A DNA stretch of 64,000 nucleotides from Catenibacterium sp900764725 (lineage in GTDB: Bacteria; Bacillota_I; Bacilli_A; Erysipelotrichales; Coprobacillaceae), in NCBI RefSeq assembly GCF_934754625.1, contig NZ_CAKVIU010000002.1. The stretch is one strand, 5' to 3'. Position numbers and translations under genes: made by a program. Positions 26,472 to 35,334 of the stretch are shown piece after piece; position 1 is the stretch's first letter; each line of letters begins with the position of its first letter. The notes beneath the pieces were generated by a model. The model was not told the DNA's origin. It worked only from the letters and a program-made list of their open reading frames with translations, and made no database searches.

Positions 26472-27869
26472 ATGAACAAAGACTTTCTATGGGGTGGTGC
26501 AGTAGCTGCTAACCAGTATGAAGGTGGTTACAACGAAGGAAACAAAGGTTTAAGTGTAACTGATGTCATGTCTTCTGGAGATGTAAATCACCCTCGAGAA
26601 ATCTCATTTGAAATAAAGAAGGATAACTATTATCCAAACCATTTTGGTATTGATTTTTATCATCATTATAAGGAAGATATTAAGCTGTTTGCTGAAATGG
26701 GATTTAAGTGTTTCCGTTTAAGTATTGCATGGCCTCGTATTTACCCTCATGGTGATGAATTAGAACCTAATGAAGAAGGTTTAAAATATTATGATGATGT
26801 ATTTGATGAATGTTTAAAGTATGGTATTGAACCTGTAGTAACTTTATCACACTTTGAAATGCCTTTATATCTAGCAAAAGAATATGGTGGATGGCGTAGT
26901 AGAAAGCTTATTGAATTCTTTGAAAGATATGCAATTACTTGCTTTGAAAGATATAAGAATAAAGTAAAGTACTGGATGACTTTTAATGAAATCAATAACC
27001 TTATTGATACTGATAATCCTTTTAATGCATGGACTGGTGCAGGCGTACTATATAGAGATGATGAAGATGTAGAAAAGACAATGTACCAGATCTCTCATTA
27101 TCAGTTTGTTGCAAGTGCAAAAGCAGTACAAAGAGCAAAAGAAATCAATCCAGAAATGCAGGTAGGCTGCATGCTTCATTTTGGTCCTATTTATCCTGCA
27201 TCATGTGATCCAAAAGATATCTTTGCGGGTATTAAAGCAATGGATAAACGTTACTTCTTTAGTGATGTTCATGTGAGAGGATATTATCCTGCATATACAT
27301 TAAAACATTGGGAAAGAAATCATATTCATTTAGATATTACTGATGAAGACCTTAATGACCTCAAGAAAGGTAAAGTAGACTACATTGGATTTAGCTATTA
27401 TAAATCAACAATTGCAAAGTATGATGCTGAAAACAACTTTGTAGAAGTACAGAATCCTTTATTAAAGAAGAGTGACTGGGGCTGGGCTATTGATCCAACA
27501 GGATTAAGAAATATCTTAAATGAAGTATATGAAAGATATCAGAAACCAATGTTTATTGTAGAAAATGGTTTTGGTGCTTATGATAAATTAGAAAATGGAA
27601 TAGTTAACGATGATTACCGTATTGATTATCTAAGAAATCATATTAGTGAAATGAAAAAAGCAATAGATCTTGATGGTGTAGAAGTGATGGGTTATACACC
27701 ATGGGCCGCTATTGATATCGTAAGTGCCTCAACAGGAGAACTTGCGAAAAGATATGGTTTCATTTACGTAGACTTAGATGACCATGCAAAGGGTACTGGA
27801 AACAGATATAAGAAAGCATCCTTTGAATGGTATAAACAAGTCATTTCATCTAATGGTGAGAAGTTATAG
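26472..27869 (+). CDS. GH1 6-phospho-beta-glucosidase
   Basis: A 465-residue GH1 enzyme. N-terminal signature FLWGGAVAANQYEGGYNEG, acid/base E173 in FNEIN, nucleophile E364 in VENGFG, and C-terminal KKASFEWYKQVISSNGE, all typical of BglA/AscB-like phospho-beta-glucosidases. It would hydrolyse the beta-glucoside 6-phosphate brought in by the EIIC encoded 12 bp downstream, giving glucose 6-phosphate and an aglycone or sugar. It is clearly a paralogue of the GH1 at 17349 but is not a recent duplicate, since insertions in loops differ. Confidence 0.92.
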   Translation: MNKDFLWGGAVAANQYEGGYNEGNKGLSVTDVMSSGDVNHPREISFEIKKDNYYPNHFGIDFYHHYKEDIKLFAEMGFKCFRLSIAWPRIYPHGDELEPNEEGLKYYDDVFDECLKYGIEPVVTLSHFEMPLYLAKEYGGWRSRKLIEFFERYAITCFERYKNKVKYWMTFNEINNLIDTDNPFNAWTGAGVLYRDDEDVEKTMYQISHYQFVASAKAVQRAKEINPEMQVGCMLHFGPIYPASCDPKDIFAGIKAMDKRYFFSDVHVRGYYPAYTLKHWERNHIHLDITDEDLNDLKKGKVDYIGFSYYKSTIAKYDAENNFVEVQNPLLKKSDWGWAIDPTGLRNILNEVYERYQKPMFIVENGFGAYDKLENGIVNDDYRIDYLRNHISEMKKAIDLDGVEVMGYTPWAAIDIVSASTGELAKRYGFIYVDLDDHAKGTGNRYKKASFEWYKQVISSNGEKL

Positions 27870-27880
27870 GAGATAATAAT

Positions 27881-29167
27881 ATGGAAAAATTCATAAACGA
27901 GAAAGTCGTAGTATATATTTCAAAATTCACAAATACAAAAGTAATTAAAGCTTTAAAGGATGGTATGATGTTCTCATTACCATTCTTAATGATTGGTTCA
28001 TTATTCTTATTAATTGCGAATTTACCAATCAAATCATTAAATACATTAGTTGCAGAATGTGGTTTGGCAGATATCTGTTCACAGGTTTATTCATCTACAT
28101 TCTCATTAATGGCTTTATTTACGGTAGTAGGTATCACTTATTCTTATCTTAAGAATGATAAAATCTCTACTGCAGTTAACGGTGCCTTAACTGGTTTAGC
28201 TGCATTTGTATTATTGACACCTTCTTCTAAAGTATTAGAAAACGGTGAAGCAGTAACTGGTGTTATCTCTAAGGACTGGACAGCAGGACAGGGAATGATC
28301 TGTGCTATCTTAATTGGGTTCTTAGTAGGCTATATTTATTCATTATGTATTAGAAAAGATATCCGTGTAAAAATGCCTGAAGGAGTTCCTCCAGGAGTCG
28401 CTGATTCTTTCTCATCATTATTACCAACAGGTATTATTACTATTGTTTGTGCTATTATCTATGCAGTATGTCATTTTGTATTTAAAACTACATTTGCAGA
28501 ATTAATCTATTCAGTTATTCAGATTCCTTTACAGGGTGTGACTGATTCATTTGCTGGGGTAGTAATTATGACTATTATGATGTCATTATTATGGTGGACT
28601 GGTGTTCATGGTGGTTCTATTTGTGGTGGTATTCTTTCACCAATTTTACAGGCAAACATGGCAGCTAACCAGAAGATTATTGATTCTGGTGTAGCTCTAA
28701 CTGTTCAAAACGGTGGTCATATCTTTACTCAGCAGTTCTGGGATAACTTCTTATGTATGTCTGGTGCTGGTATTGTAATTGGATTAGTCATTTATATTAC
28801 ATTCTTTGCAAAATCAGAATCATTACGTAGTTTAGGTAAATTATCAATTGTACCTAATATCTTTAATATCAACGAACCTATTATCTTTGGTACACCAATC
28901 GTATTAAATATTTACTTACTCGTACCATTTATTCTTGTTCCATTAATCATTGGTATCAGCAGTTATTTACTTATGTATTTTGGTATTCTACCTTTATTTA
29001 GTGGTGTTATGGTTCCTTGGACAACTCCACCAATTATTTCAGGCTTCTTAATTGGAGGATGGAAAGTAGCATTATGGCAATTAGTGATGATTATCATTTC
29101 ATTTGTTGTTTACTTCCCATTCATTAAGAAAATTGATACATTAAGTTCTAAAAACGAAAATAAATAA
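27881..29167 (+). CDS. PTS EIIC, lactose/cellobiose family
   Basis: A 428-residue integral membrane permease with about ten hydrophobic segments. The conserved family features include the GVHGGSICGG region (about 242-251), the NIFNINEPIIFGTPIVLN substrate-site motif (about 325-342) and the PWTTPPIISGF segment. It is the membrane channel of a cellobiose/chitobiose-type PTS. No EIIA or EIIB gene accompanies it, so these subunits must be supplied from elsewhere. Translation follows the GH1 gene after 11 bp, and a strong terminator follows. Confidence 0.92.
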   Translation: MEKFINEKVVVYISKFTNTKVIKALKDGMMFSLPFLMIGSLFLLIANLPIKSLNTLVAECGLADICSQVYSSTFSLMALFTVVGITYSYLKNDKISTAVNGALTGLAAFVLLTPSSKVLENGEAVTGVISKDWTAGQGMICAILIGFLVGYIYSLCIRKDIRVKMPEGVPPGVADSFSSLLPTGIITIVCAIIYAVCHFVFKTTFAELIYSVIQIPLQGVTDSFAGVVIMTIMMSLLWWTGVHGGSICGGILSPILQANMAANQKIIDSGVALTVQNGGHIFTQQFWDNFLCMSGAGIVIGLVIYITFFAKSESLRSLGKLSIVPNIFNINEPIIFGTPIVLNIYLLVPFILVPLIIGISSYLLMYFGILPLFSGVMVPWTTPPIISGFLIGGWKVALWQLVMIIISFVVYFPFIKKIDTLSSKNENK

Positions 29168-29174
29168 TATAGAG

Positions 29175-29206
29175 AAGATGGTTGCAAAGTAGCACCATCT
29201 TTTTTT
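29175..29206 (+). terminator. Terminator of the RpiR-GH1-EIIC operon
   Basis: AGATGGT and ACCATCT pair around an 11-nt loop, followed by six T residues. Confidence 0.88.
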
Positions 29207-29280
29207 GCATAAAATACGTGGATAAATAAGAAAAATAAACCATATGGGCAACATTATATAATATAAAATCTTTTTATGCG

Positions 29281-29309
29281 TTGCTAGAATCACAATGGAC
29301 ATATAATAT
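29281..29309 (+). promoter_or_regulatory. Probable promoter of the Abi operon
   Basis: TTGCTA (29281-29286), 17 nt and TAATAT (29304-29309), about 50 bp before the ATPase start codon. Confidence 0.5.
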
Positions 29310-29361
29310 AAATGCAGAAAGAATAAAAACGTAACATACGATTTTAATTAAGGAGGATACT

Positions 29362-30507
29362 ATGAAAATACTAAGAATAACAGCAGAGGGTCTGCCACTA
29401 TTTAAAGATGTATTGAATTTGAAATTCTATGCTCAACAAAGGGTAGCCGATAAAGATAAAGATCACTTATATCATCTTTTTTCTAATGTTTATTTGAATC
29501 CAACTTCTTCATTTGTTGGAATCAATGCATCTGGTAAAACATCTGTATTGAAAGTATTACGATTTGTATTAGGCATGATCAGTAATGAACCTATTAATCA
29601 TATAAGTACAAAACAGATTCTAGGTAATACAAAAAAGACATTTTTTAATATTTATTTCTTTTGTGAAGAAAGAAACGAAATAGGAAGATTAGAAATAGTG
29701 ATTACTTCTAAGGTAACTAAGACAGATGGACTTATTTAACAAATTATTTCAGAAAGATTATGGACTAAAGGTGTAGATGAAGTCTCTACACGTAAAGGTA
29801 TGCTAGATTTTAATGATAAACAACTTGTATTAGTTCGTGATGGAAAGAATGATTTCTTATCTGATGATGTAAGTATTATGATTGCATATAATAAGAAAAC
29901 AGGAGCACGTATGAGTGTTGTTGATTTATTAGTATTCACAAATTTAAATATCCTTCCAGATTTTACTGATATCCCATTAGAAGTTATTTCCTTCCTTGAT
30001 CCCACTATTGAAAGTATTCAATTTGAAAAAATAAGTGAAAAATCAATTATTCACTTAAAATTTAGAGAAAAACAAGAATTTCTTTTGAATAATATAGTAG
30101 AGATAGAACGTTACTTGTCTTCAGGAACAATTAAAGGAATAGTTACTTTCACAATGGTAAGAGAAATATTAAGAGAAGGAGGTTGTTTAGTGATTGATGA
30201 AATAGAGAATCATTTTAATAAGGAAATAGTAAGAGTTCTTATACGTTTCTTTAAGGATAAACAGTTAAATAAGAAAGGTGGTGTCTTATTCTTTTCTACT
30301 CATTATCCAGAACTCATGGATGAATATGATCGTAATGACAGTATATTCATTACTAGAAATAGTAATGGTATTACTGTAGAAAACCTTTGTACTATTTTGA
30401 AAAGAAACGGTGTTAAGAAGAGTGAAGCTTATGAGAGTGGATATCTTCAAGGAACTACACCATCTTATGAAGCGTATATGAAGTTGAAGAAGACTATGAA
30501 TAACTGA
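29362..30507 (+). pseudogene. AAA ATPase of an abortive-infection pair, interrupted by an in-frame stop
   Basis: Two open segments, 29362-29739 and 29740-30507, are in the same frame and together make one AAA_15/AAA_21-type ATPase of about 381 residues. The first contains the N-terminal strand KILRITAEGLPLF and Walker A GINASGKTS; the second contains the Walker B-like GGCLVIDEIENHF, the switch FFSTHYPEL and the C-terminal helices. They are separated by a single TAA at 29737-29739 after KTDGLI; the sequence reads on as QIISERLWTKG without a shift. The fragment alone would carry Walker A but not Walker B, so it should be inactive unless the stop is suppressed. Such ATPases usually pair with Abi_2 proteins, as found here 20 bp downstream. 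Confidence 0.8.
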
Positions 30508-30527
30508 AAAAGTATGAGGAGGTAATA

Positions 30528-31526
30528 GTGTTGAAATCTAAATACTCTATAGATGAACAATTGAAAAATCTCGAAGACAAGAACGTTCAATTCAATATTA
30601 TGAGTAAAGAGGAAGCACGAGAGTATCTACAAAATAATACGTACTATTTTAAGTTGAAATCTTATGAGAAATCATTTGAATACAATGTATCAAAGCATCA
30701 ATATATTAATCTTGAATTTGCATATCTGGTAGAATTGTCTAAGCTAGATATGTACTTAAGGGAATTGATCATTAGAATATCATTGCATACAGAGCATTTC
30801 TTAAAGGTTAAATTAATAGATGATCTTACCAAGAATGAAAAAGAAGATGGCTATTATATTATACGAGAATTGTTTTCTAAATATCCGTTTATATTAGATA
30901 ATCTTAACCAAAAAAGATCTAATTCAGCTTGCTCTGATTTAATACGTAAATATGAAAATGAATGGGCTGCTTGGAATCTTGTAGAAGTATTATCTTTTGG
31001 AGATTTTATTAAACTTTATGAATTGTATTATACATTATATCCAGAAAACTCTAATGAAACTGTTAGAAATCTTTTGTGGCCATTAAAATTCATTAGAAAT
31101 GCATCGGCACATAATAACTGCTTGTTGAATACTTTAAGGAAACCATATGTATATACACATATGTATGATAAAAAGAAAAAGGTAATTGTAGTTAATAAAA
31201 GTCTTATTTCATTATTATCATCAGTACCATCTATCTCAAAAAGGAATAGAAAGAAAAAGATAACTAATCCTATTATTCATGATTTGGTGGCAAGTATATT
31301 TTTATTTGATGAGATATGTACAAGTCAAGTATTCAAGAAGAAAATATTTACAGAGTTGAAAGATTTTATGGAAGGAAGATTGATTAAGAATAAAGAATAC
31401 TTCAGTAATGATAGTGTATTTACATCTATTTATAAATTTATAAATTTATTAAAAATATTATTGACTATTTATACGAAAAGAATCTATAATACTAGCGAAG
31501 GACAAAAACATTTATGTTTTATGTGA
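30528..31526 (+). CDS. Abi_2 (AbiD/AbiF-type) HEPN protein
   Basis: A 332-residue, largely helical protein. Residues about 25-45 (MSKEEAREYLQNNTYYFKLKSY) and the centre match the Abi_2 family (PF07751) of phage abortive-infection proteins. The motif RNASAH at 190-195 is the Rx4H signature of HEPN ribonucleases, so the likely action is RNA cleavage that arrests an infected cell. It has an excellent GAGGAGGT ribosome binding site; GTG 30528 or TTG 30531 may serve as start. Its frame is intact even though the upstream ATPase is broken, which leaves open whether the toxin-like protein is still controlled. A pair of terminators follows. Confidence 0.82.
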   Translation: MLKSKYSIDEQLKNLEDKNVQFNIMSKEEAREYLQNNTYYFKLKSYEKSFEYNVSKHQYINLEFAYLVELSKLDMYLRELIIRISLHTEHFLKVKLIDDLTKNEKEDGYYIIRELFSKYPFILDNLNQKRSNSACSDLIRKYENEWAAWNLVEVLSFGDFIKLYELYYTLYPENSNETVRNLLWPLKFIRNASAHNNCLLNTLRKPYVYTHMYDKKKKVIVVNKSLISLLSSVPSISKRNRKKKITNPIIHDLVASIFLFDEICTSQVFKKKIFTELKDFMEGRLIKNKEYFSNDSVFTSIYKFINLLKILLTIYTKRIYNTSEGQKHLCFM

Positions 31527-31555
31527 TGCGACGCCTGCGTTGCGTCACTTTTTTT
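31523..31555 (+). terminator. Terminator of the Abi operon
   Basis: A 12-bp GC-rich stem (31523-31534 with 31537-31548, two G-U pairs) followed by seven T residues; it begins in the stop region of the Abi gene. Confidence 0.85.
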
Positions 31556-31571
31556 ATGCTCTAATTCTCAT

Positions 31572-31600
31572 CTCACAGTACATAAACTGTGAGTTTTTTT
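31572..31600 (+). terminator. Second terminator
   Basis: CTCACAGT and ACTGTGAG pair around a 6-nt loop, followed by seven T residues. It insulates the sigma-54 promoter that begins 17 bp further on. Confidence 0.85.
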
Positions 31601-31616
31601 GTTTATACCTCAAACT

Positions 31617-31632
31617 TGGCATATGGATTGCA
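31617..31632 (+). promoter_or_regulatory. Sigma-54 promoter of the PfkB kinase gene
   Basis: TGGCAT, five bases, TTGCA is a full match to the -24/-12 consensus with GG and GC 12 bp apart. The expected start is near 31643, and the kinase ribosome binding site lies at 31656. The downstream bases ATATATAAGTG are shared with the second sigma-54 promoter. Confidence 0.88.
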
Positions 31633-31666
31633 GTATATATAAGTGAATAAACAATGGAGGTATGCT

Positions 31667-32623
31667 ATGTACGATGTAACAGCAACAGGTGAACTATTAA
31701 TAGACTTCACTAGAAATGGTTTAAGTAAACAAAATAATCGTGTTTATGAAGCCAATCCAGGCGGTGCACCATGTAATGTGCTTGCTATGCTTGGAAAACT
31801 TGGTTATAAAACCGCATTTATTGGAAAAGTAGGGGATGATGAGTTCGGTAAGTTATTAAAGAATACAATTATAGAACAGAACATTGATGCAACAGGACTT
31901 GTAATGGATCCAGATGCGAAAACAACTCTTGCTTTTGTAGACAATGATGAAACAGGTGACCGCAGCTTCTCTTTCTATAGAAAGCCAGGTGCAGATATGA
32001 TGCTTAAGGAAGAAGAAGTCAATTATGAATTAATTGATAACTGTCGTATCTTTCACTTTGGTTCTTTATCTATGACAGATGAACCAGTGAAATCTGCTAC
32101 TTATGCGATGGTTGATTATGCGAAAAAGAAAAATAAGATCATTTCTTTTGATCCTAACTTAAGACCACCTTTATGGGAAAGTGAAGAATTAGCTGCAAAA
32201 CAGATCTGGTATGGCATTGAACAATGCGACATTCTAAAAATTGCGGACAATGAGATTGAATGGCTCACAGGTACGAATGATTATGATAAGGGAATTGAAA
32301 TCATTAGACAAAGAACACATGCCAAACTCATTAATGTCACACTTGGACCTAATGGAAGTATTGCTTATTATGGTGGTTTAAAAGTATTTATGGAACCTTA
32401 TTTAAATAAGGATACTATAGAAACAACAGGCGCAGGGGATACATTTGGTGCCTGTGCACTTCATGCAGTACTTAAACATGGTTTAGATAACATGACTGAA
32501 GATGACTTAAAAGATATGCTTCAGTTTGCGAATGCAGCAGCTTCTTTAATTACAACTAAGAAGGGCGCATTAAGAGTCATGCCAGAAGAAAAAGAAATTA
32601 AAGAATTAATTAATAAATACTAA
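31667..32623 (+). CDS. PfkB-family sugar kinase (fructokinase-like)
   Basis: A 318-residue kinase. It has the PfkB N-terminal motif (NPGGAPCNVLAMLGKLG, about 28-44) and the C-terminal signature ETTGAGDTFGACALHAVL with the catalytic aspartate in GAGD. The overall pattern (FDPNLRPPLW, LKIADNEIEWLTG) is that of bacterial fructokinases. It would phosphorylate a free ketose released inside the cell. ATG 31667 has GGAGG at 6 nt and is better placed than the upstream GTG at 31643, which coincides with the expected transcription start. It is driven by its own sigma-54 promoter and belongs to the LevR regulon with the PTS genes that follow. Confidence 0.85.
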   Translation: MYDVTATGELLIDFTRNGLSKQNNRVYEANPGGAPCNVLAMLGKLGYKTAFIGKVGDDEFGKLLKNTIIEQNIDATGLVMDPDAKTTLAFVDNDETGDRSFSFYRKPGADMMLKEEEVNYELIDNCRIFHFGSLSMTDEPVKSATYAMVDYAKKKNKIISFDPNLRPPLWESEELAAKQIWYGIEQCDILKIADNEIEWLTGTNDYDKGIEIIRQRTHAKLINVTLGPNGSIAYYGGLKVFMEPYLNKDTIETTGAGDTFGACALHAVLKHGLDNMTEDDLKDMLQFANAAASLITTKKGALRVMPEEKEIKELINKY

Positions 32624-32627
32624 AAGT

Positions 32628-32643
32628 TGGCACGTCAATTGCA
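32628..32643 (+). promoter_or_regulatory. Sigma-54 promoter upstream of the man-family PTS
   Basis: TGGCAC, five bases, TTGCA: a perfect -24/-12 element right after the kinase stop codon. No open frame follows before the third promoter at 32701, so this acts as a tandem promoter for the PTS operon. Confidence 0.88.
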
Positions 32644-32700
32644 GTATATATAAGTGAAAAGAAAAGAAAGGAGAAAATAAAAAATAGAAAACTTAAAAGT

Positions 32701-32716
32701 TGGCATGACAATTGCA
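32701..32716 (+). promoter_or_regulatory. Proximal sigma-54 promoter of the man-family PTS
   Basis: TGGCAT, five bases, TTGCA, 30 bp before the EIIA start. The flanks (AAAAGT before it, ATATAAGTG after it) repeat those of the promoter at 32628, suggesting a duplication of the promoter segment. Confidence 0.88.
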
Positions 32717-32745
32717 ACTTATATAAGTGTAAGGGGGATATGAAA

Positions 32746-33168
32746 ATGAGACACATTTTAATCGCAACACATGGTTTACTTGCTTCAGGTGCAAGATCAA
32801 CAATGCAGTTCCTTATTGGAAATGTAGATAATGTTGACTACATCACAGCTTATGTAGATGGACAAAAGCCTATTAATGAACAGATTGAAGAATACTTCGC
32901 AAAGATTCCACAGGGGGATGAAGTGGTCATCTTCACTGATATTAAAGGTGGAAGTGTCAATCAGAAGATGATTCCATATTGTGAAAGAGAAAATACTTTC
33001 TTAGTATCAGGCTTCAATCTAGCTGTTCTTATTGAAGTTACTATGACACCAGAAAAACTTACTAATGAATTCTTAAAGGCTAAAATTGAAGAAGCCAGAG
33101 AACAGTTATGTTTAGTAGAAATTGAAAAAAACAATACAGAAGAAGACGATGACGATTTTCTTCTATAA
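32746..33168 (+). CDS. PTS EIIA, mannose/fructose/sorbose family
   Basis: A 140-residue cytoplasmic phosphocarrier. It begins with the classic strand MRHILIATHG in which the histidine (residue 9) accepts phosphate from HPr, followed by a Rossmann-like EIIA-Man fold (VVIFTDIKGGSVNQ). The C-terminus ends in an acidic tail. ATG 32746 is favoured because the GGGGG ribosome binding site lies 8 nt upstream; the ATG at 32740 is too close. It heads the four-subunit PTS operon EIIA-EIIB-EIIC-EIID. Confidence 0.93.
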   Translation: MRHILIATHGLLASGARSTMQFLIGNVDNVDYITAYVDGQKPINEQIEEYFAKIPQGDEVVIFTDIKGGSVNQKMIPYCERENTFLVSGFNLAVLIEVTMTPEKLTNEFLKAKIEEAREQLCLVEIEKNNTEEDDDDFLL

Positions 33169-33186
33169 GAAAGAGAGGATAATAAA

Positions 33187-33672
33187 ATGATTGTTTGTTT
33201 AAGAGTTGATGAAAGATTAATTCATGGACAGGTTGCTATGACTTGGACAAAGGAACTTAAGCTTCATGGCTTAGTTGTTGCAAGTGATGAAGCAGCATCT
33301 AATGAATTACAGAAAATGTCATTAAAGATGGCAGTACCAGAAGGTATCAAATGTATTATCAAATCAGTAGAAGGCGTTTCAAGTATCTTAGATGATCCTA
33401 GATCAGAAAAGATGCGCTTAATGGTTCTTGTACCTACAGTACGTGATGCTGTGACTTTATGTAAGAAATACAAGAATATTGAAATGGTTAACTTAGGTAA
33501 CGCTGGAAAGATGACTTCAGGTGAAAAGATTACTTTAACTAAGGAAGTTATGTTGACTAAAGAAGAATTAGATGCATTAAAGGAATTAGTTGAATTATAT
33601 CCAAATACATTCTTCCAGGGTACACCTTCAATGGAAAAGAAACTTGCTACAAACGTATTAAAAAATTTATAA
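33187..33672 (+). CDS. PTS EIIB, mannose/fructose/sorbose family
   Basis: A 161-residue EIIB subunit. The N-terminus MIVCLRVDERLIHGQV contains the phosphorylated histidine (residue 13) in the invariant RxDxRLIHGQV context. It passes phosphate from EIIA to the sugar as it enters through EIIC/EIID. It sits 18 bp after EIIA with an AGAGAGG ribosome binding site. Confidence 0.94.
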   Translation: MIVCLRVDERLIHGQVAMTWTKELKLHGLVVASDEAASNELQKMSLKMAVPEGIKCIIKSVEGVSSILDDPRSEKMRLMVLVPTVRDAVTLCKKYKNIEMVNLGNAGKMTSGEKITLTKEVMLTKEELDALKELVELYPNTFFQGTPSMEKKLATNVLKNL

Positions 33673-33691
33673 GAGATAGGAGAGAGTTATT

Positions 33692-34492
33692 ATGTTAAAT
33701 GCATTTTTCGTCGCAGTGGCAGTATTTGTAGGCGTTGCAGGACATGAATTATTCGGTATGGTCATGTTAAGTAGACCAATCGTCGTTGCACCACTTGCTG
33801 GTTTATTGCTAGGAGATGTTCAAACAGGTTTATTAGTTGGAGCATCATTAGAATCAATCTTTATGGGAGTTGTCAATGTAGGTATCTCAAGTACTGCTGA
33901 ACCAGCTCTTGCTGCAGGTCTTGCTACAGCATTCACAATTCAGATGGGTGGAAATGTTGGTACTATTATTCCAATCGTATTCCCACTTGCTGTATTAGGT
34001 CTTCAGTTCATGAACTTCATCTTCTCATTCGTAATTGGTCCATTCGCACCAAAATTCGAACAGTTAGCTTTAGAAGGTAAAGACAAATCAATCACTGCCC
34101 TTCACTTTGGTTTATGGGCATTACACTATGGTTTATATGCTTTAATTCCATTCTTTGCTGTATGGTTAGGATCTGACGTTGTGCAGACAATCTTACAGTC
34201 AATCCCTAAAGTAATCATGAATGGTTTAACAGTTGCTGGTAACATGCTTCCTGCTGTAGGTATGGCTATGTTAATGCAGATGTTATGGGATAAGAAAACA
34301 GGTATTTACTTTATTTTAGGATTTGTTGCAGTGGCTTACTTAAAATTACCACTTATCGCTATTGCTGTATTAGGTGTTGTTATCGCATTTGTTACAGCAC
34401 AGCGTGATATGCAGTTAAAAGATATGATGGCTAAACCAGCTGTTGCAAGTGCATCAGCTAATGACAGTGAAGAGGAGGACTTTTTCGCATGA
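33692..34492 (+). CDS. PTS EIIC, mannose/fructose/sorbose family
   Basis: A 266-residue membrane protein with about seven to eight hydrophobic segments and the family pattern GHELFGMVMLSRPIVVAPL near the N-terminus and GVVNVGISS at about residue 70. It forms the sugar channel together with EIID. The stop overlaps the EIID start codon (ATGA type), so the two are translationally coupled. Confidence 0.93.
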   Translation: MLNAFFVAVAVFVGVAGHELFGMVMLSRPIVVAPLAGLLLGDVQTGLLVGASLESIFMGVVNVGISSTAEPALAAGLATAFTIQMGGNVGTIIPIVFPLAVLGLQFMNFIFSFVIGPFAPKFEQLALEGKDKSITALHFGLWALHYGLYALIPFFAVWLGSDVVQTILQSIPKVIMNGLTVAGNMLPAVGMAMLMQMLWDKKTGIYFILGFVAVAYLKLPLIAIAVLGVVIAFVTAQRDMQLKDMMAKPAVASASANDSEEEDFFA

Positions 34493-35313
34493 AACTAATG
34501 AATAACATTGATAAAGAAGAAAAGAAATTAATCAGAAAGATGTTCTGGAGATCAGGTGCTATGTATGCATCTGTTAACCCAGTTACTATGGGTGGTGCTG
34601 GTTTCTGTTATGCTATGATTCCATTCATCAACCATTTCTATAAGAATGATGAACAGAAAAGACGTGAAGCTCTTGCAAGACATGTCCCTTACTTTAGTAC
34701 TACAGTACCTCTTGCATCATTTGTAATGGGTATTGCTGCTTCAATGGAAAAAGAAAACAGTGAAAAACCAGATTTTGATGCTACTGCAATCAGTTCAATT
34801 AAAACAAGTTTAATGGGCCCATTAGCTGGTATTGGTGATTCATTATTCTGGGGTGTATGGAGAGTAGTCTGCGCAGGGCTTGCTATTGGTTTTGCCAATG
34901 CAGGTAACATTCTTGCTCCAATCATCTTCTTAGTATTATTTAATGTACCAAACTTCTTATGCAGATACTATGGTGCTTATTTAGGATATTCTTTAGGTGC
35001 TAAGTATATTGAAAAATTATATGCAAACGGTATGATTGAAATTCTTACTAAAGCAGCAGGTATTGTTGGTTTAATCATGGTTGGTGCTATGACAAGCAAT
35101 ACTGTTATCTTCAAAACAGTTCTTGAATTCAAGATGAAGGGACAGTCATTAATGAATGTTCAGTCAGCTCTTGATAGTATCTTTAAAGGTATTGTTCCAT
35201 TATTACTAACATTTGGCTGCTATAAGCTATTAAATAAGAAAGTCAACGTTATTGCTATTATCTTTGGTATCGTTGCATTAGGAATCGTTTTATCACTATT
35301 AGGTATTTGTTAA
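34489..35313 (+). CDS. PTS EIID, mannose/fructose/sorbose family
   Basis: A 274-residue subunit with the conserved GFCYAMIPFI region, a GPLAGIGDSLFWG motif (about 104-116) and hydrophobic C-terminal helices. With EIIC it makes the membrane complex that imports and phosphorylates the sugar. Sugar specificity cannot be read from sequence, but LevR-type control and a fructokinase neighbour favour a ketose or ketose-containing oligosaccharide. Confidence 0.94.
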   Translation: MKLMNNIDKEEKKLIRKMFWRSGAMYASVNPVTMGGAGFCYAMIPFINHFYKNDEQKRREALARHVPYFSTTVPLASFVMGIAASMEKENSEKPDFDATAISSIKTSLMGPLAGIGDSLFWGVWRVVCAGLAIGFANAGNILAPIIFLVLFNVPNFLCRYYGAYLGYSLGAKYIEKLYANGMIEILTKAAGIVGLIMVGAMTSNTVIFKTVLEFKMKGQSLMNVQSALDSIFKGIVPLLLTFGCYKLLNKKVNVIAIIFGIVALGIVLSLLGIC

Positions 35314-35334
35314 TAAATACCACTGGAGGTCGCT

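Noticed and set aside
17349..29167. Reading 17349-29167 as a complete glycosaminoglycan utilisation locus.
   Set aside because: No GH88, no KduI/KduD/KdgK/KdgA genes and no GAG-type PTS are present; GH1 and a cellobiose-family EIIC do not complete that pathway.
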